From positions 104,907 through 168,906 of the forward strand of contig JABANP010000075.1 in assembly GCA_013115135.1 (NCBI GenBank): a DNA stretch of 64,000 bases. The letters run 5' to 3'. Origin of the DNA: Perkinsus olseni (Eukaryota > Perkinsozoa > Perkinsida > Perkinsidae). Shown here one piece after another: positions 41,795-52,599 of the stretch. The notes under the pieces were generated by a model that was given only the letters and a program-made list of their open reading frames with translations, was not told where the DNA came from and ran no database searches. Made by a program: the position numbers and the translations under genes. How positions within the stretch are numbered: the first letter of the stretch is position 1; each line of letters starts with the position of its first letter.

Positions 41795-44700
41795 CCATCA
41801 CTGCCAACTTCTCGATATAACCCCACTAAGGTTTCTTGACAACCACACGCGCTCATATACCAACTCTTACTGAACGGGCTGAAGTATAACTGAAAAGGCA
41901 GCGTACTAGCAGTATACCATCTCTACCCATTGACTCAACCCAACCCCCAAAGTGATTCCAAAAGTCCGTTCTCTCCCCTTGCATGAAGTCGTGGTGGAGA
42001 GCTAGGCCAAAGGCCTACTCGTTGTGGATCTCATGACAGATCTCTCGTTGTGGATCTCAGGTTGTAGCGAGCGGCGATATTAAAACAGTTCACTATTGTG
42101 TGACGATCCCCATACAGCAGTTATCAGGTTGAACATGATCACAACGGAGCCACCACGAAAACTGTAACTCTCAATCAACAGCTGTGTCAACTCAGTGGCA
42201 GGCCCAGGCGCGCATATACCCCTAGCAAATAACAGATCCCTCTCAATTCTAAACGCCCTGTGATGGGCCTCCGAGATAGTCGTGGTACCGCTGCTCCCGG
42301 AGAAGTAGCGGCCGTCATCATAGTGGGAGGACTAGAAGTGGAGCCGAGAGCGATGGTGGTGAAGTTTCTATTTCCGCAGACCGGATCCGACTATTGTACC
42401 AACAGCATCAGCAAACTATCGAGTATGCGTAAAAGTCACCGCTGGATGGCGTGAGTGGCACCAGCGTTCTCACGATTCGGCCAACTCAGGTGCACGCAGC
42501 CCCCCTCCTGGTGAATGAAATTTTCTCGCGTAAATTATCCATGCCTAGCATAAAATACACGTTTGTCGCTACTCGAAAAACTTTTATAATATTATCGTCA
42601 ATGACGATTCGTCATACTCTACTAGGCCTTCGCAACGAAGAAGCGGAGCTCGGCGCAAACTTCCCGGGTTCGAACCCCGGCCCGGCCCTTTCTTACGTAT
42701 TTTTCGGGCCATCTACCATGGTGCATGACCATTTTTTGCTGGGAGAATGAGGGTGGAAGCGGTTTAACATTTTCTGTTCAATACGCAGACCGCGAGCTTT
42801 CCAGTGGTATGTGTCTCGCAAGTCCAATCAACGTAGTCGCGGAGGAAGAATTTGAACGAACGAAGTGCAGAAGCGACAGTACATGCTCCGCTCGCTTCGC
42901 AATTCAGCGACTCGCGTATCATCCTGTGTAACCATAAACTTATCCGGCGAGCCATTCGCCACCTATAAAGCTTCCCCTCGAGAATGATTTTTCTCCACTA
43001 TATTCCTAACAAGGGTTGTAGGCTCATTCCTAGAACCCCCTTTTCCGATACATACCAACTTTCCCACAACTCGCCCAATCAACGCATATTGATGATATAC
43101 ATACCCTGGATCGTTGTTTGGAAATTCTTTCGTGATGTAACCTAAGTTCATACTCCAGACGACCGTTCAGAAATACCTCAAAGCTCCTTCGAGACAGTAA
43201 GTGTACCATTCGCCAACACATCGTAAGAACCCTTACCACTGGGAAGGCGTAAGTACAGTTCCTGCGACCTCACGGATGAAAAACAACAATACCCGACCAT
43301 TCCCTCTTCCCATCATGGCGCTCAATATGTTCTCCTAATATTAGTAGTGGATTCTGTGACTATGTATCATGTAGTACATTACTATAGCGCAATAAGAGCT
43401 AAATTCCCGAGTGATGGGCCGTCATACCGCTGGAGGCTCATCACCTGCTGCGTCATGGACAAGGCACCCTCAAGCGACAACCAATAGACCTTCCGCAAGG
43501 AGTCGTATCCCCAGAACAGCAAGTACCACTTCACAGCACAGTACAAAAAACTTCCACCGCGTGTAGACAAAAATATTACTGTATTCTCGTATCAACTTCT
43601 CTCCGCCCCCTCCTATCTGCAAAGTATACCTTCCAAAGACTTGCGATCGACTATCCAGCGATCATTCGGCAACTTGAGTGGTTTCACAAGGGGAAATATG
43701 CTCCAGTATGCCTCTCAACTGAGATGTTATGTTCGTCAGACACAAGTACAGTTCATTACGAGTACGCCAAGATTTATGAGGAAATCGGACACTGTTGCGA
43801 CTCTCAGGATAAAACGCAGATCTGGGATTATTTCAAGTTCCAAAGAGCAAAAGTGTAAACTACCACAACTACATGAAAATACAACCACTAGATTCTAGGG
43901 AGATCTCAGGATGCTCTCTTCACATTCTCCGCCGAAAATTCGCGCCGCTCAACCAACCTCAATAGTATGACACTCGATCGTTCGTCGTCTACTCCGATAC
44001 TTAGATATTCGACAGTCAGCCTCCTGCTGGGCAACAACGACATATGCAATACAACACTGCATGCGACAGCGTCCACTGCGATGTAAACCGAGGTCCGCCA
44101 ACTTCAAGGAGTCGCTACTAGTCTCACGTTAACAACAATACGTCACAGCAAAATCGTACCACAAATGCAGGTCACCGAACTGAACGAACCTCTTTGAGCT
44201 CTTCTGCATACACATCACCTACTCCTCCTTCAGACTCCCTTAACGTCGCAACAACCGTGAGGCGGTCGATGCCCCCTGCTAAGATCCTTACCCCAGTTAA
44301 TACGAGCCGCGCCGTTATGACCACTACCGATCTTTCAGAAGTTAACTGCTTCGCTTCGCTCAACACCCGCCACCGTACGAGATTGTATGAACCTCGGCGT
44401 ACTGCTGTGTCCATTCGCCACTCAGGAGTAGCCGCTCTACCACTCAGACACCATCTCGCGGAATTCACGAAAAGGGAGAGTAGCTTCGGAGCCCCTCATA
44501 CATTTTCATATTTCCGCAGCCTAACATTGATGAGAGCGAGACGCTTTCATTCACCATCGTTCCCAATCTGATATGCGTGACTGGGGAGGATTTCTTGCGC
44601 GATTATCACACGACGCACAATCGCGACATAGTCTGATAGTGGCGTCGTACGAGAAAGGCAAACAGAAATTTACTTACATACTCACCTGACGATTAGTCAT

Positions 44701-46785
44701 TGACAAACGTTTACATAGACCTTTTTTCCCTTCAATATCACGCCACCGATCGTCGAAAGAGTTCCGATCACAAGCCCTTTCGAATGCTCCCTCGACTACC
44801 ATCCACATTACATCCACACATAATGTTCTCAAGTCGCATTTCACCGACTACAAGCTCCGCCATATAAAAAGCTTCCGTCCAGTACAGAGTCCTAGTCGTC
44901 TCGGTTCCACCAAGCTTTGCGGCCAGCCTGTGTTAATAGCGGCCTCACCATGAGCGGCGTTGTGAGCCTGATCGACATGAACAGTAGTTGCGTCACGCTT
45001 TTGGCTCACTGATTTTTCACCACTCCCTTACCATGGTGGGCAGGGAATCGTACAAAGCTCTGAAATACTCCCGCACCCTCTCGACGTGCGGAGACCATCC
45101 TATCCAAAGTCCCGCCGAGTATATGTCCACAACATTTGCCAAGACCGCTGTACTGACAATGACGAGTAACAATATATCAGAGAAGCATCGCGGGAGACTC
45201 GTCCACTCCTAAATGCAAGGAGCAGACGTGCACAAACATGGAAGTATTACCTCACCAACGCGGCACTCGAGGGGCCTCCACTCGGTCAAGATAAATGCCA
45301 TGAAATCAAAGAACATAAGTTGTGCATCACAAATTGGAATTCTCAAGTGTTAGATTGGATAACCCAACAAGAGTCGGTTACACTGGTCCCTTCAGTTACA
45401 ACTACAGTGATAACATCAATACGTGAGCTAGGCTTGCAGTCGCAAGGGGAATCGTGTAGCGACACAGACTGTGTCACACAGTCAATAGGGTGCAATATTT
45501 CCTCACATCAAAGTGCAGCACTCTAAGTGCTATAGCTTGAGAGCATATTCCGTTCGGCGTGGGTATTACAATATTCAACTCGATAGCAGAAACCTATCCT
45601 CTATTGATTGGAACACTATTAATCAGGGCAACTACTCCAACACAACACAGGTGCCGTTCGGGAAACTTCATAACATCTTGGGCACATATTCATACCATGT
45701 ACAAGCCTGAGACAGTATCACTGCGCCAGGGCCACTGGCCCAGTCACTGGGCCCCAGTGGCAGCCACTGAGTGGCTGATGCATAACACGTGCGAAACCCT
45801 CGGGAATCAGATTCACGAATCATCTTGAACACATATCAGCGAAGACTGCAGCACAGGCCAGGGCCGAGCATTTCGTTCACAGTGATATATGGAAACACTT
45901 CTTTCATTACCAATTCTAAGTCGTATCGCAACCTATCACGATTCACGCGTATGAGCCTATGCCGTCGCAAACGAGCAGCACAGCAATGTAAAAACTTAGA
46001 GCTCATCTCTCCGTTCGCCTACAGCAGATAAAAAATGCAACCACAGGACGAGCTAACTAATGCAGCTACTTTTACAAGGACAAGTACCCCCAGAAACTAC
46101 CATCCATCCAGGGCTTCTCTTATGAGCAGCTGACGACAGGTAAAATTGTGAAGACCACTACTGTTTGGTCTTGGTGTGAGAGCCGTCGCCGCCCTTTATG
46201 CGAAGAACCGCGGCGACAACCATGTACAGCACAATGCAGAAGGAAAGCCTCTATCGAAGCTTCTCTTATTTTCACGTAGCAAAGTCGAATGACAGTCTAC
46301 AATATACACAGCATGAGCAAGCTTGTAGTATCACCCAACTACGAAACATGATACCTCGACAACTACGACGATCACCAAATTTCGAAGCCTCAAAAGTCCT
46401 CTCACCACGCGACGAAATACCACCGTTTCCCTCTCCGGCCTAGGTGCGGAGGAGAGTACACGTCAGGAGGGTACGCGTCACTCAGACAGAACAGGGCCCG
46501 CCGAACCCGTTCTCTGATGGCTATCAGAGCGCCAATGTTGGCAACAGATAATTAACCCTTGTCAGACGAGCTACCCGTCCAGCTGCTGGACTCCAGCACG
46601 GGCCGCTCGAATTCCGCATCTTGCTTTTCGCTCGCCCCTAATCCGCGACCGCGGCAGCCCCATCTGCGACCGCGACATAATCTCGTTCGCCCACCGAACT
46701 CTCTTCAGTCTCAAGTCGCGATATCATATAGCCCAGCTCCCGTATATGCTCCGAGTTTCAGCGTTCCATATTACCACCCTCCCAA
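41795..46785. other. Long stretch with no gene I can support
   Basis: ORFs here are short and lack domain, signal or codon evidence. tRNA fragments occur outside genes: a T arm CCGGGTTCGAACCCCGG at about 42664-42682 with no matching 5' half, and on the minus strand a D-arm-like TGAGTGGTAGAGCGGCTAC near 44427-44446. A cluster of nested palindromes lies at 45728-45776. Genes with many tiny exons could be hidden here. Confidence 0.4.
45728..45776. repeat. Cluster of nested palindromes built on CCACTGG/CCAGTGG
   Basis: CCACTGG, CCCAGT, ACTGGG and CCAGTGG follow one another and give a foldable hairpin. AGCCACTGAGTGGCT, a second hairpin, follows at once. Confidence 0.7.
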
Positions 46786-47313
46786 ATGACTACCATTATC
46801 TTCCTCATCGCCCTTGCCAGCGGCGTGGTTGGCAGCATCTTCGACGGCTACACATTGCCTGGAGATGAGCAGTACTGGAGGCTCCGTGGTAACTCTACTG
46901 TGCCGGTCACCAGTAGTACTACCTCCACCACCACTACGGCCCCTACAGAGTCGGCCCTCGACCAGTTGCTCAACTCTCTGGTCATTCCGGAATATCGACA
47001 TGTTCCCAGCACGGCCGAGCCTCTGTCCATTGAGGAGCAGCTCCAGAGGTTGGAGATACCTTACCATGGTATCCCCACGAAAGCTCCAACTACCACGACC
47101 CCTGCCCCGCCGGCGACTACATCCAAGTCGGCGATACAGCAGCTGCTCGAGATGACCATTCCTCTCGAAGAAGGTTTCGCTCCGACGACCGCTGTCGAGA
47201 CGAGTGCTCCTCCTCCTGCGGGCAACCTTCGGGGTGGCGAGCTGACAAGCTGCAGCGCGGTGGTGTCGGTCAGCTGGTGTGCAGTGATGGCGATGATGGT
47301 GACGTTGGCATGA
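46786..47313 (+). CDS. Mucin-like Thr/Pro-rich surface protein, probably GPI-anchored, 175 aa
   Basis: A single-exon gene. Signal peptide MTTIIFLIALASGVVGS, then two Thr/Ser/Pro-rich blocks (TSSTTSTTTTAP and TKAPTTTTPAPPATT) suited to O-glycosylation. Each is followed by a similar acidic/Leu segment (SALDQLLNSLVIPEY and SAIQQLLEMTIPLEE), so the protein contains an internal duplication. The C-terminus is hydrophobic (VVSVSWCAVMAMMVTLA) after a small-residue site (GNLRGG), as in GPI-anchor signals. Probably exposed at the cell surface. No family recognised. Confidence 0.7.
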   Translation: MTTIIFLIALASGVVGSIFDGYTLPGDEQYWRLRGNSTVPVTSSTTSTTTTAPTESALDQLLNSLVIPEYRHVPSTAEPLSIEEQLQRLEIPYHGIPTKAPTTTTPAPPATTSKSAIQQLLEMTIPLEEGFAPTTAVETSAPPPAGNLRGGELTSCSAVVSVSWCAVMAMMVTLA

Positions 47314-47609
47314 GGGCGACGGGAAGGGGTACGGCCGGCAAGACCACGAGGCTACCGGCGTCTATACTATTGTTGATTAACTATGAATGATTGAACGTGA
47401 TGACATTATTTGCATTGTCCAAATAACAAAACCGATGTTGAGTTACAGTCAAACAGAAGGGTAGGAGTACCTGACATGAGACCTGAGGGATCGTTGACAC
47501 GCTTAAGCGTAAAGTTCGCGCCGCGAGCGAACATCATCCAAAAAAAGCATTAGCATTCAACGATACCCTCGGCATTACTTGTCTCCTGACAGCCCGCTTC
47601 ATAACTGAC

Positions 47610-48010
47610 CCGGGAGGCTGACTCTGCACGAGGACCTGATAAACGACCAGGCTAAGCACTTCACTTCTTCCGCTGAACTACCAGCGTTCCGGAGGAGATT
47701 CACCAACCACTATTTCGTCACCTCTCGAATCGATTCCGGATGGTGGGTCGGGGTTTTTATGGAGACCCCTCTATGTACCGCACCCAACCCTACCTCGAAT
47801 CGCCTGGCCCTGGGGTGAGGAATACCGCGCCCTACCCATAGAGAAGTCCGGTGGAGGAGGGAAGGATGGCCGTGCTAGTCTGGAGGAGGTTGTCGAGCCG
47901 ACAGGATTGCTGCCTGGATGAAGCGGAGGTACTCTACTACGGTTGGATGACCACGTCCCCATCCCGAACGGTCAGAGTCCCTGGATCGACTTCACCATGC
48001 GATGCTGGAC
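47610..48010 (+). repeat. Dispersed repeat of about 450 bp, copy 2
   Basis: Same ordered blocks as 38940-39420, clearly diverged. The open frame at its start (LTLHEDLINDQAKHFTSSAE) runs on longer than in copy 1. Confidence 0.65.
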
Positions 48011-48149
48011 AGAGCATCTCCGAAATTCAAGCGGAAACTTTTAGGATTTGAATATGCGTATCTTGCGTGGTGGTGGGCGGGCGCTGCCTTCGAGAACGCT
48101 GCGCCCGCCCAGGGACCGGTCAATGAGGATTGCATAAGTTGTTGCACTG

Positions 48150-48266
48150 TTATTGGAAAGTTTTGTCGTTGATAATGTCCTCCTTGTACCTGAAGGGAGG
48201 GCCCTTGACCTCCACTCTGTTACGTCGATCCTTGATGGCATCATCAACTGCTGCTGGATCGCACAT
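48150..48266 (-). CDS. Short ORF or terminal exon, 38 aa
   Basis: Minus strand: begins MCDPAAVDDAIKDRRNRVEV and ends DIINDKTFQ followed by TAA. A good acceptor (CCTCAAG) directly precedes the ATG and an open segment with a GTAAGA donor lies upstream, so this is probably the last exon of a small gene. No family recognised. Confidence 0.4.
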   Translation of the reverse strand: MCDPAAVDDAIKDRRNRVEVKGPPFRYKEDIINDKTFQ

Positions 48267-49155
48267 CTTGAGGTAAGCTACCACCGTAATGGTAGTAGTG
48301 GGTAGGGGAATCTTACCGCACTGTGAAGGATATCATCGATAAGGCGCGTCGTAATATGAATGGGAGGCGTTAGCTCGTGTAGTAGATAGACCTATGAACG
48401 GCGGGAAGTGGGAGTAGTCATCTTGGTTTCAGCGTTGCAAGGTCCTCTAAGAGGATGTTCAGCAGCAGCGCCTCATCGCCCTACGGAAGTGCTAAGCCTA
48501 CGCCTACTAGTGGTAATAATGAGGGGAAAGTAAAGGGCTCCTAGCGTAGGGTTCAGAGCAATATGTCTCATTCCATGACAATGACATGTATCCGTATGAC
48601 AATATTATAGGTCAATGACGATAGCCATCAGCATTCGATTATCAGCATCTTATTGGTGATAATGAAGGAATAGTCATAGCTACTTACGTATGTACGTTAA
48701 CCCTTGTACTTGTATACATCTACAAGTACTGTACATGTAGATAAGCCATGTGTGTGCAAGCACGTACATGTAATAGTACGACGGGCGGCTAGTCGTCGTA
48801 CATCATGAAGTAGTCCGATCGGTCAGTTGTATGTTATTCTGTATGAAGTAGTATTAGAATATCATTTTGCATCATCACGTAATTTCGTGAACCCAAGGTG
48901 AGCTTCACATCGTCCGTTATAAACATTCATGACGGCCTCATCAGCAAGGGGGAATTGTTGATGTACTCCACCCATCATGCGGCATCTCCAAGTCCACGCC
49001 TCTCGTATATCTCAGAGATGCAGTACCACACATCTCTAACATCTCTAGATCACATAAGGGATGAAGGCGGAATTGTAGTGCTATCACCTCGAAGTTGACG
49101 ATTCGAGAACCAAAAATACCGCATTCTTTAGTCATATGCGCATTTCAATTGTGTA

Positions 49156-52100
49156 ATGGCTCGAGTGGTGTGTCTCTTAGGGAAGAAGTCCAAAGCCCCT
49201 AAGAAGGTAACTTTGACGCAACTCAACAAGTTCCGTCGACAGGGCCACAAGATTACTATGATGACTTGTTACGATGCTATGACTGCAGGTAATAGCGCTG
49301 GTAATCGAAAGGTCCCTGGTTCGATCCCATCACCCCACAGGTATAGCAGAGGAATGCGGAGTTGAACTGCTCCTAGTCGGGGACTCCGTTTCTAACGTTG
49401 TTCATGGTCACGACTCAACCGTCCCCATCTCTATGGACGCTATGGTAATGACCTCTTCTTGCCCGATGGGATATCCTTATGCTGCTGCCATCAGATCCTA
49501 CACACCCAAGCCGTCCGTCGTGGTCTAGCGCATCATCGGCCTATGGTCATTGGTGATATGCCTTTTGGGTCCTTTCTTACCATTGAGGATGGTGTCAAGA
49601 ATGGAGCCCGGTAATAGCCAAATGATCTGGGATTTATTCACCCATTAGACTAGAGAATCATGACATTCCCATCATGGCTCATTACCTATCAGCCTTCCTC
49701 TGCAGGTTCATCAAGGAAGGTGGTGCGGACATTGTGAAGTTGGAGGTAACTAGGAATGCTTATGGTATGGTATGCTCTTGGTCGATCGCAGTGTGCTTAG
49801 TCTCCCGCCAGCTCCCAGGAGTTTTCTACGGAGTTGATTCGTCGTATGACTGCTGCCGGTATTGGTGTGGTGGGCCATATCGGATTGACACCGCAGAGTC
49901 ATGTTCAGATGGGTGGTTACAGGGTAATGATGGGGAAGGTATCGGGTTCGAATCCCGGCTGCGGCATCTCAATGATTAATCAGATACAAGGCAAGGCTGC
50001 TTCTGCTGCTTGTCATCTTATAGACTTCGCCAAGGAATTGGAGGCGGCAGGCTGCATCATGCTGGTACGCCTCTCCGCGACAGATCGCCCTGCCGTACCA
50101 CTCCATCCGTAACTCAGGTCATGGAATGTGTACCTGGAGAAGTAGCCCGTTTAGTCACTGAAGCCATCAGTATCCCAACCATTGGCATTGGCTCTGGCCC
50201 CGGTAGATCATCGTCACTTGAACTCTTGCATTTCCTCAACGATTCTCGCTTAAGATACTTCTGGTCAAGTCCTTGTTGTACATGATTTGCTCGGCTTAAC
50301 TCCGAGAGCACCCAAGTTGGCGAAGCAGTTTGTGAATGCCCGCGCTCTTATGAATATCGGCGTATCGAAGTAAGTGATCCGAAGCCTGGTTACCATTCGT
50401 CCTCGAGATCAGCAATTTTACCGTAGGTACGTTGATGAGGTGAAATCAGGGCAGTTCCCGGGGCCGGAGACCTACACTCGGATGAAACCTCTTGAGTATG
50501 ATATGCTGCTTGAGGAGCTCAACGCGACGGGACCTGCCGCCGCTGTCGAGGGGGAATCCGAAAGTACGTCATGCTTGAATTGAGGCTGAGTGCGAGGCTG
50601 CGTTCACAGGTCGGCCTGCTGCTGAGGAATCTTCTCGAATGATGATGTCCTCGAATCCCACACGCGTGGCTGTAGTTGGAGGTGGTGCTATGGGCACATT
50701 CTTCGCCCAAGCTTTATCGAAAAAGGTGACCTTACCGGGGATTGAACTCGGGTTTGACGAGTCCTGTATCTCTCTCTAGGTCCCTGATGTAGTGCTAATG
50801 ACTGGGCCTCATTCCCATGCATCAGCCATGAACAGTGCGGGTCTTGATTGCATAGACGGCCAAGGGAGGGCCCTACCCGCCTTGGAAGGCCCGCAGCCTG
50901 CCACCACACCCTTCCGCGTCGTTCACAATGTAGGTTGGCAGCTGATAGTAGTCAATGACCCCCATCCTGCAGGCTGACGAGTGCCTCGATGCTTTCGGTG
51001 GCACTACACCGGAGCTGGTAGTAGTAGCCTCCAAGGCCTGGCAGTTGGAGGACCCCACTGTGGTCAAGAAGCAGCTTTCGGGTCTCCTTGTCGACGGCGC
51101 ACCTGTACTGAGTGTAAGAGACACATCGAAGCAGCAACGGTCGTTTGAGTGGATGCCATGCTGTCTCAGATTCAGAATGGTATCGGAGCCCTCGATGCAC
51201 TGTCTATTGTCAGCAACAACGTCTTCCAGGTGAGCTACAGTAGCAGCAGTGTCTCCCGCCCATTCTCGGCCTCAGTAGTGCCTACTGTCGCCTTAAACTC
51301 GTCATCGTGGTCGTTCGACTAAGTATGGAGCTTTCGTATCAAGTCTCTCTTCGTTCGTTTCGTGATCACCCTACGACTGCCGACGAGTCCCTGTTCGTGT
51401 CAGGCCGTGACGAATGTCGGATGCAACCTCCCCAGGCCAGGCGTCCTCGAGGTTAATATAGTACCAGGCACCGAGGCGTGGATGAAGGTACACCTGTCAG
51501 TGTAGGGCTCATGTCCATCATCTTAATACTGTTCAGCTCATCCCACCGAAAACTGCTGCTGCTTCAACCTCGCAGTACGGAGAGGATCCCCTCGCCCGAC
51601 TACTGACGACCTGCTTCAAGGATGCGCAGATCCCCTGCCAAGTCTCTGATGCTGTTGATGATGACGAAGCCCAACAGATGGTAAGGGCGTGCCCGGCTGG
51701 GAGCTAAGGAAATGCGTTGTCAGGTATGGGATAAGTTGATAGTGAACTCCGCGATCAACCCGGTCACGGCAGTTTTCGGTGTCCTTAATGGAGACATACT
51801 GGACAGCCCTCAGTTGTATGCCCCACTGCAGCCAAGAAGGCACTAAGCATGAGGTCTGTTGTAGATACTCCCTTGCGTCAGCGGCAGCTCACGAGGCTTA
51901 CAACGTCGCCAGGGTTATGGGTGTGAAGGTAGCAGCCTCATCGACGGCTACCCGCTATCAGGATTAAGTTATTCAGGTCCCATCGGAGTACTCAGATGAG
52001 CTGTGGGTAGAGACTGCTCGGTGCACCAGCTCCAACGTCAGCTCAATGCTGAGGGATGTTAGGCTAGGACGCCCTACTGAGATTAATTTCATCAACGGCC

Positions 52101-52342
52101 AAGTTGTAAGTGAGCCCAGGCGTCGCACTGTCATGCACGCTTCTCCCCAGGTCCGGTTCGGGTCCCAAGTTGGCGTACCAACACCTGTGAATAGAGCCCT
52201 AGTGACGATGGTAGCCAACATGCAGCAGTCTGGCGATGCAGCAGTGGACACTACTCTCACGACCAGTTCCTTGAGGGTCTCCTCGGAGGAGAAGAAGCAT
52301 TTACATGAAGCCACGGTGGGGTCGTTTGTTACAGCATCCTGA
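49156..52342 (+). CDS. Bifunctional ketopantoate hydroxymethyltransferase / ketopantoate reductase (PanB-PanE fusion)
   Basis: Two consecutive steps of pantothenate (vitamin B5) synthesis in one 695-aa protein. Nineteen exons join in phase: 49156-49288, 49341-49444, 49495-49610, 49706-49745, 49819-49923, 49984-50064, 50118-50202, 50255-50369, 50427-50563, 50610-50725, 50780-50929, 50973-51113, 51170-51229, 51404-51487, 51537-51680, 51724-51815, 51865-51928, 51977-52105, 52151-52342. PanB part (about 1-295): MTCYDAM, LLVGDS and GDMPFGS (metal Asp), GHDSTVPIS, KLE, GHIGLTPQS, MECVP (Glu). A Glu/Ala-rich linker follows. PanE part (about 320-695): Rossmann VAVVGGGAMGTFFAQAL, VASKAWQ, IQNGIG, KLIVNSAINPVTAV (catalytic Lys), SSMLRDV and RPTEINFINGQV. 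All key residues seen are present, so both activities should work. There is no obvious signal peptide; the N-terminus is basic. Confidence 0.96.
49289..49340 (+). repeat. 52-nt PanB-PanE intron 1 made of tRNA fragments
   Basis: Boundaries are fixed by MTCYDAMTA/GIAEECG. It contains TAGCGCTGGTAATC (D-arm-like) followed by GAAAGGTCCCTGGTTCGATC then CCATCACCCCA, i.e. a tRNA with its middle deleted. Confidence 0.7.
49924..49983 (+). repeat. 60-nt PanB-PanE intron 5 with a tRNA T arm
   Basis: Contains AAGGTATCGGGTTCGAATCC then CGGCTGCGGCA. The T stem TCGGG/CCCGG around TTCGAAT is intact apart from one T-G pair. Confidence 0.7.
50726..50779 (+). repeat. 54-nt PanB-PanE intron 10 with a T arm in antisense
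   Basis: The intron reads ACCGGGGATTGAACTCGGG; its reverse complement has the form GAGTTCAATCCCCGGT, a tRNA T arm. It is the clearest antisense example. Confidence 0.6.
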
Positions 52343-52599
52343 TTGACGTTTTCGTTATTTCAGAGTACCTCCCAATGAGTGATTGTTGATACTGTTATTG
52401 TTGTTGTTTTTCATCGACGAAGGAAGGTTTATTCCTTATGTACAGACTAATCGCCTTAACGCGACTTGTTACCATATTTCCAACCTTTCCTTTGCCAGTG
52501 TATTGAGTTGAACTCAGTCCACACGACACAGTGCGAAAGCTAATAGAAGCTTTCCTCAAGCATCGTGCTGTACATGGTACAATCGGCACTGGGAGAACG

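Larger units (their letters stand above)
47314..49155. other. Intergenic region with repeats
   Basis: Contains the second copy of the 450-bp dispersed repeat, a short minus-strand exon (48150-48266), and around 48690-48820 several small inverted repeats (TACATGTAGAT, GACGACTAGCC-like). No other gene supported. Confidence 0.4.

Noticed and set aside
51816..51831. A 16-nt intron in the PanE part
   Set aside because: Too short to splice; using the acceptor at 51864 gives a normal 49-nt intron and keeps the frame.
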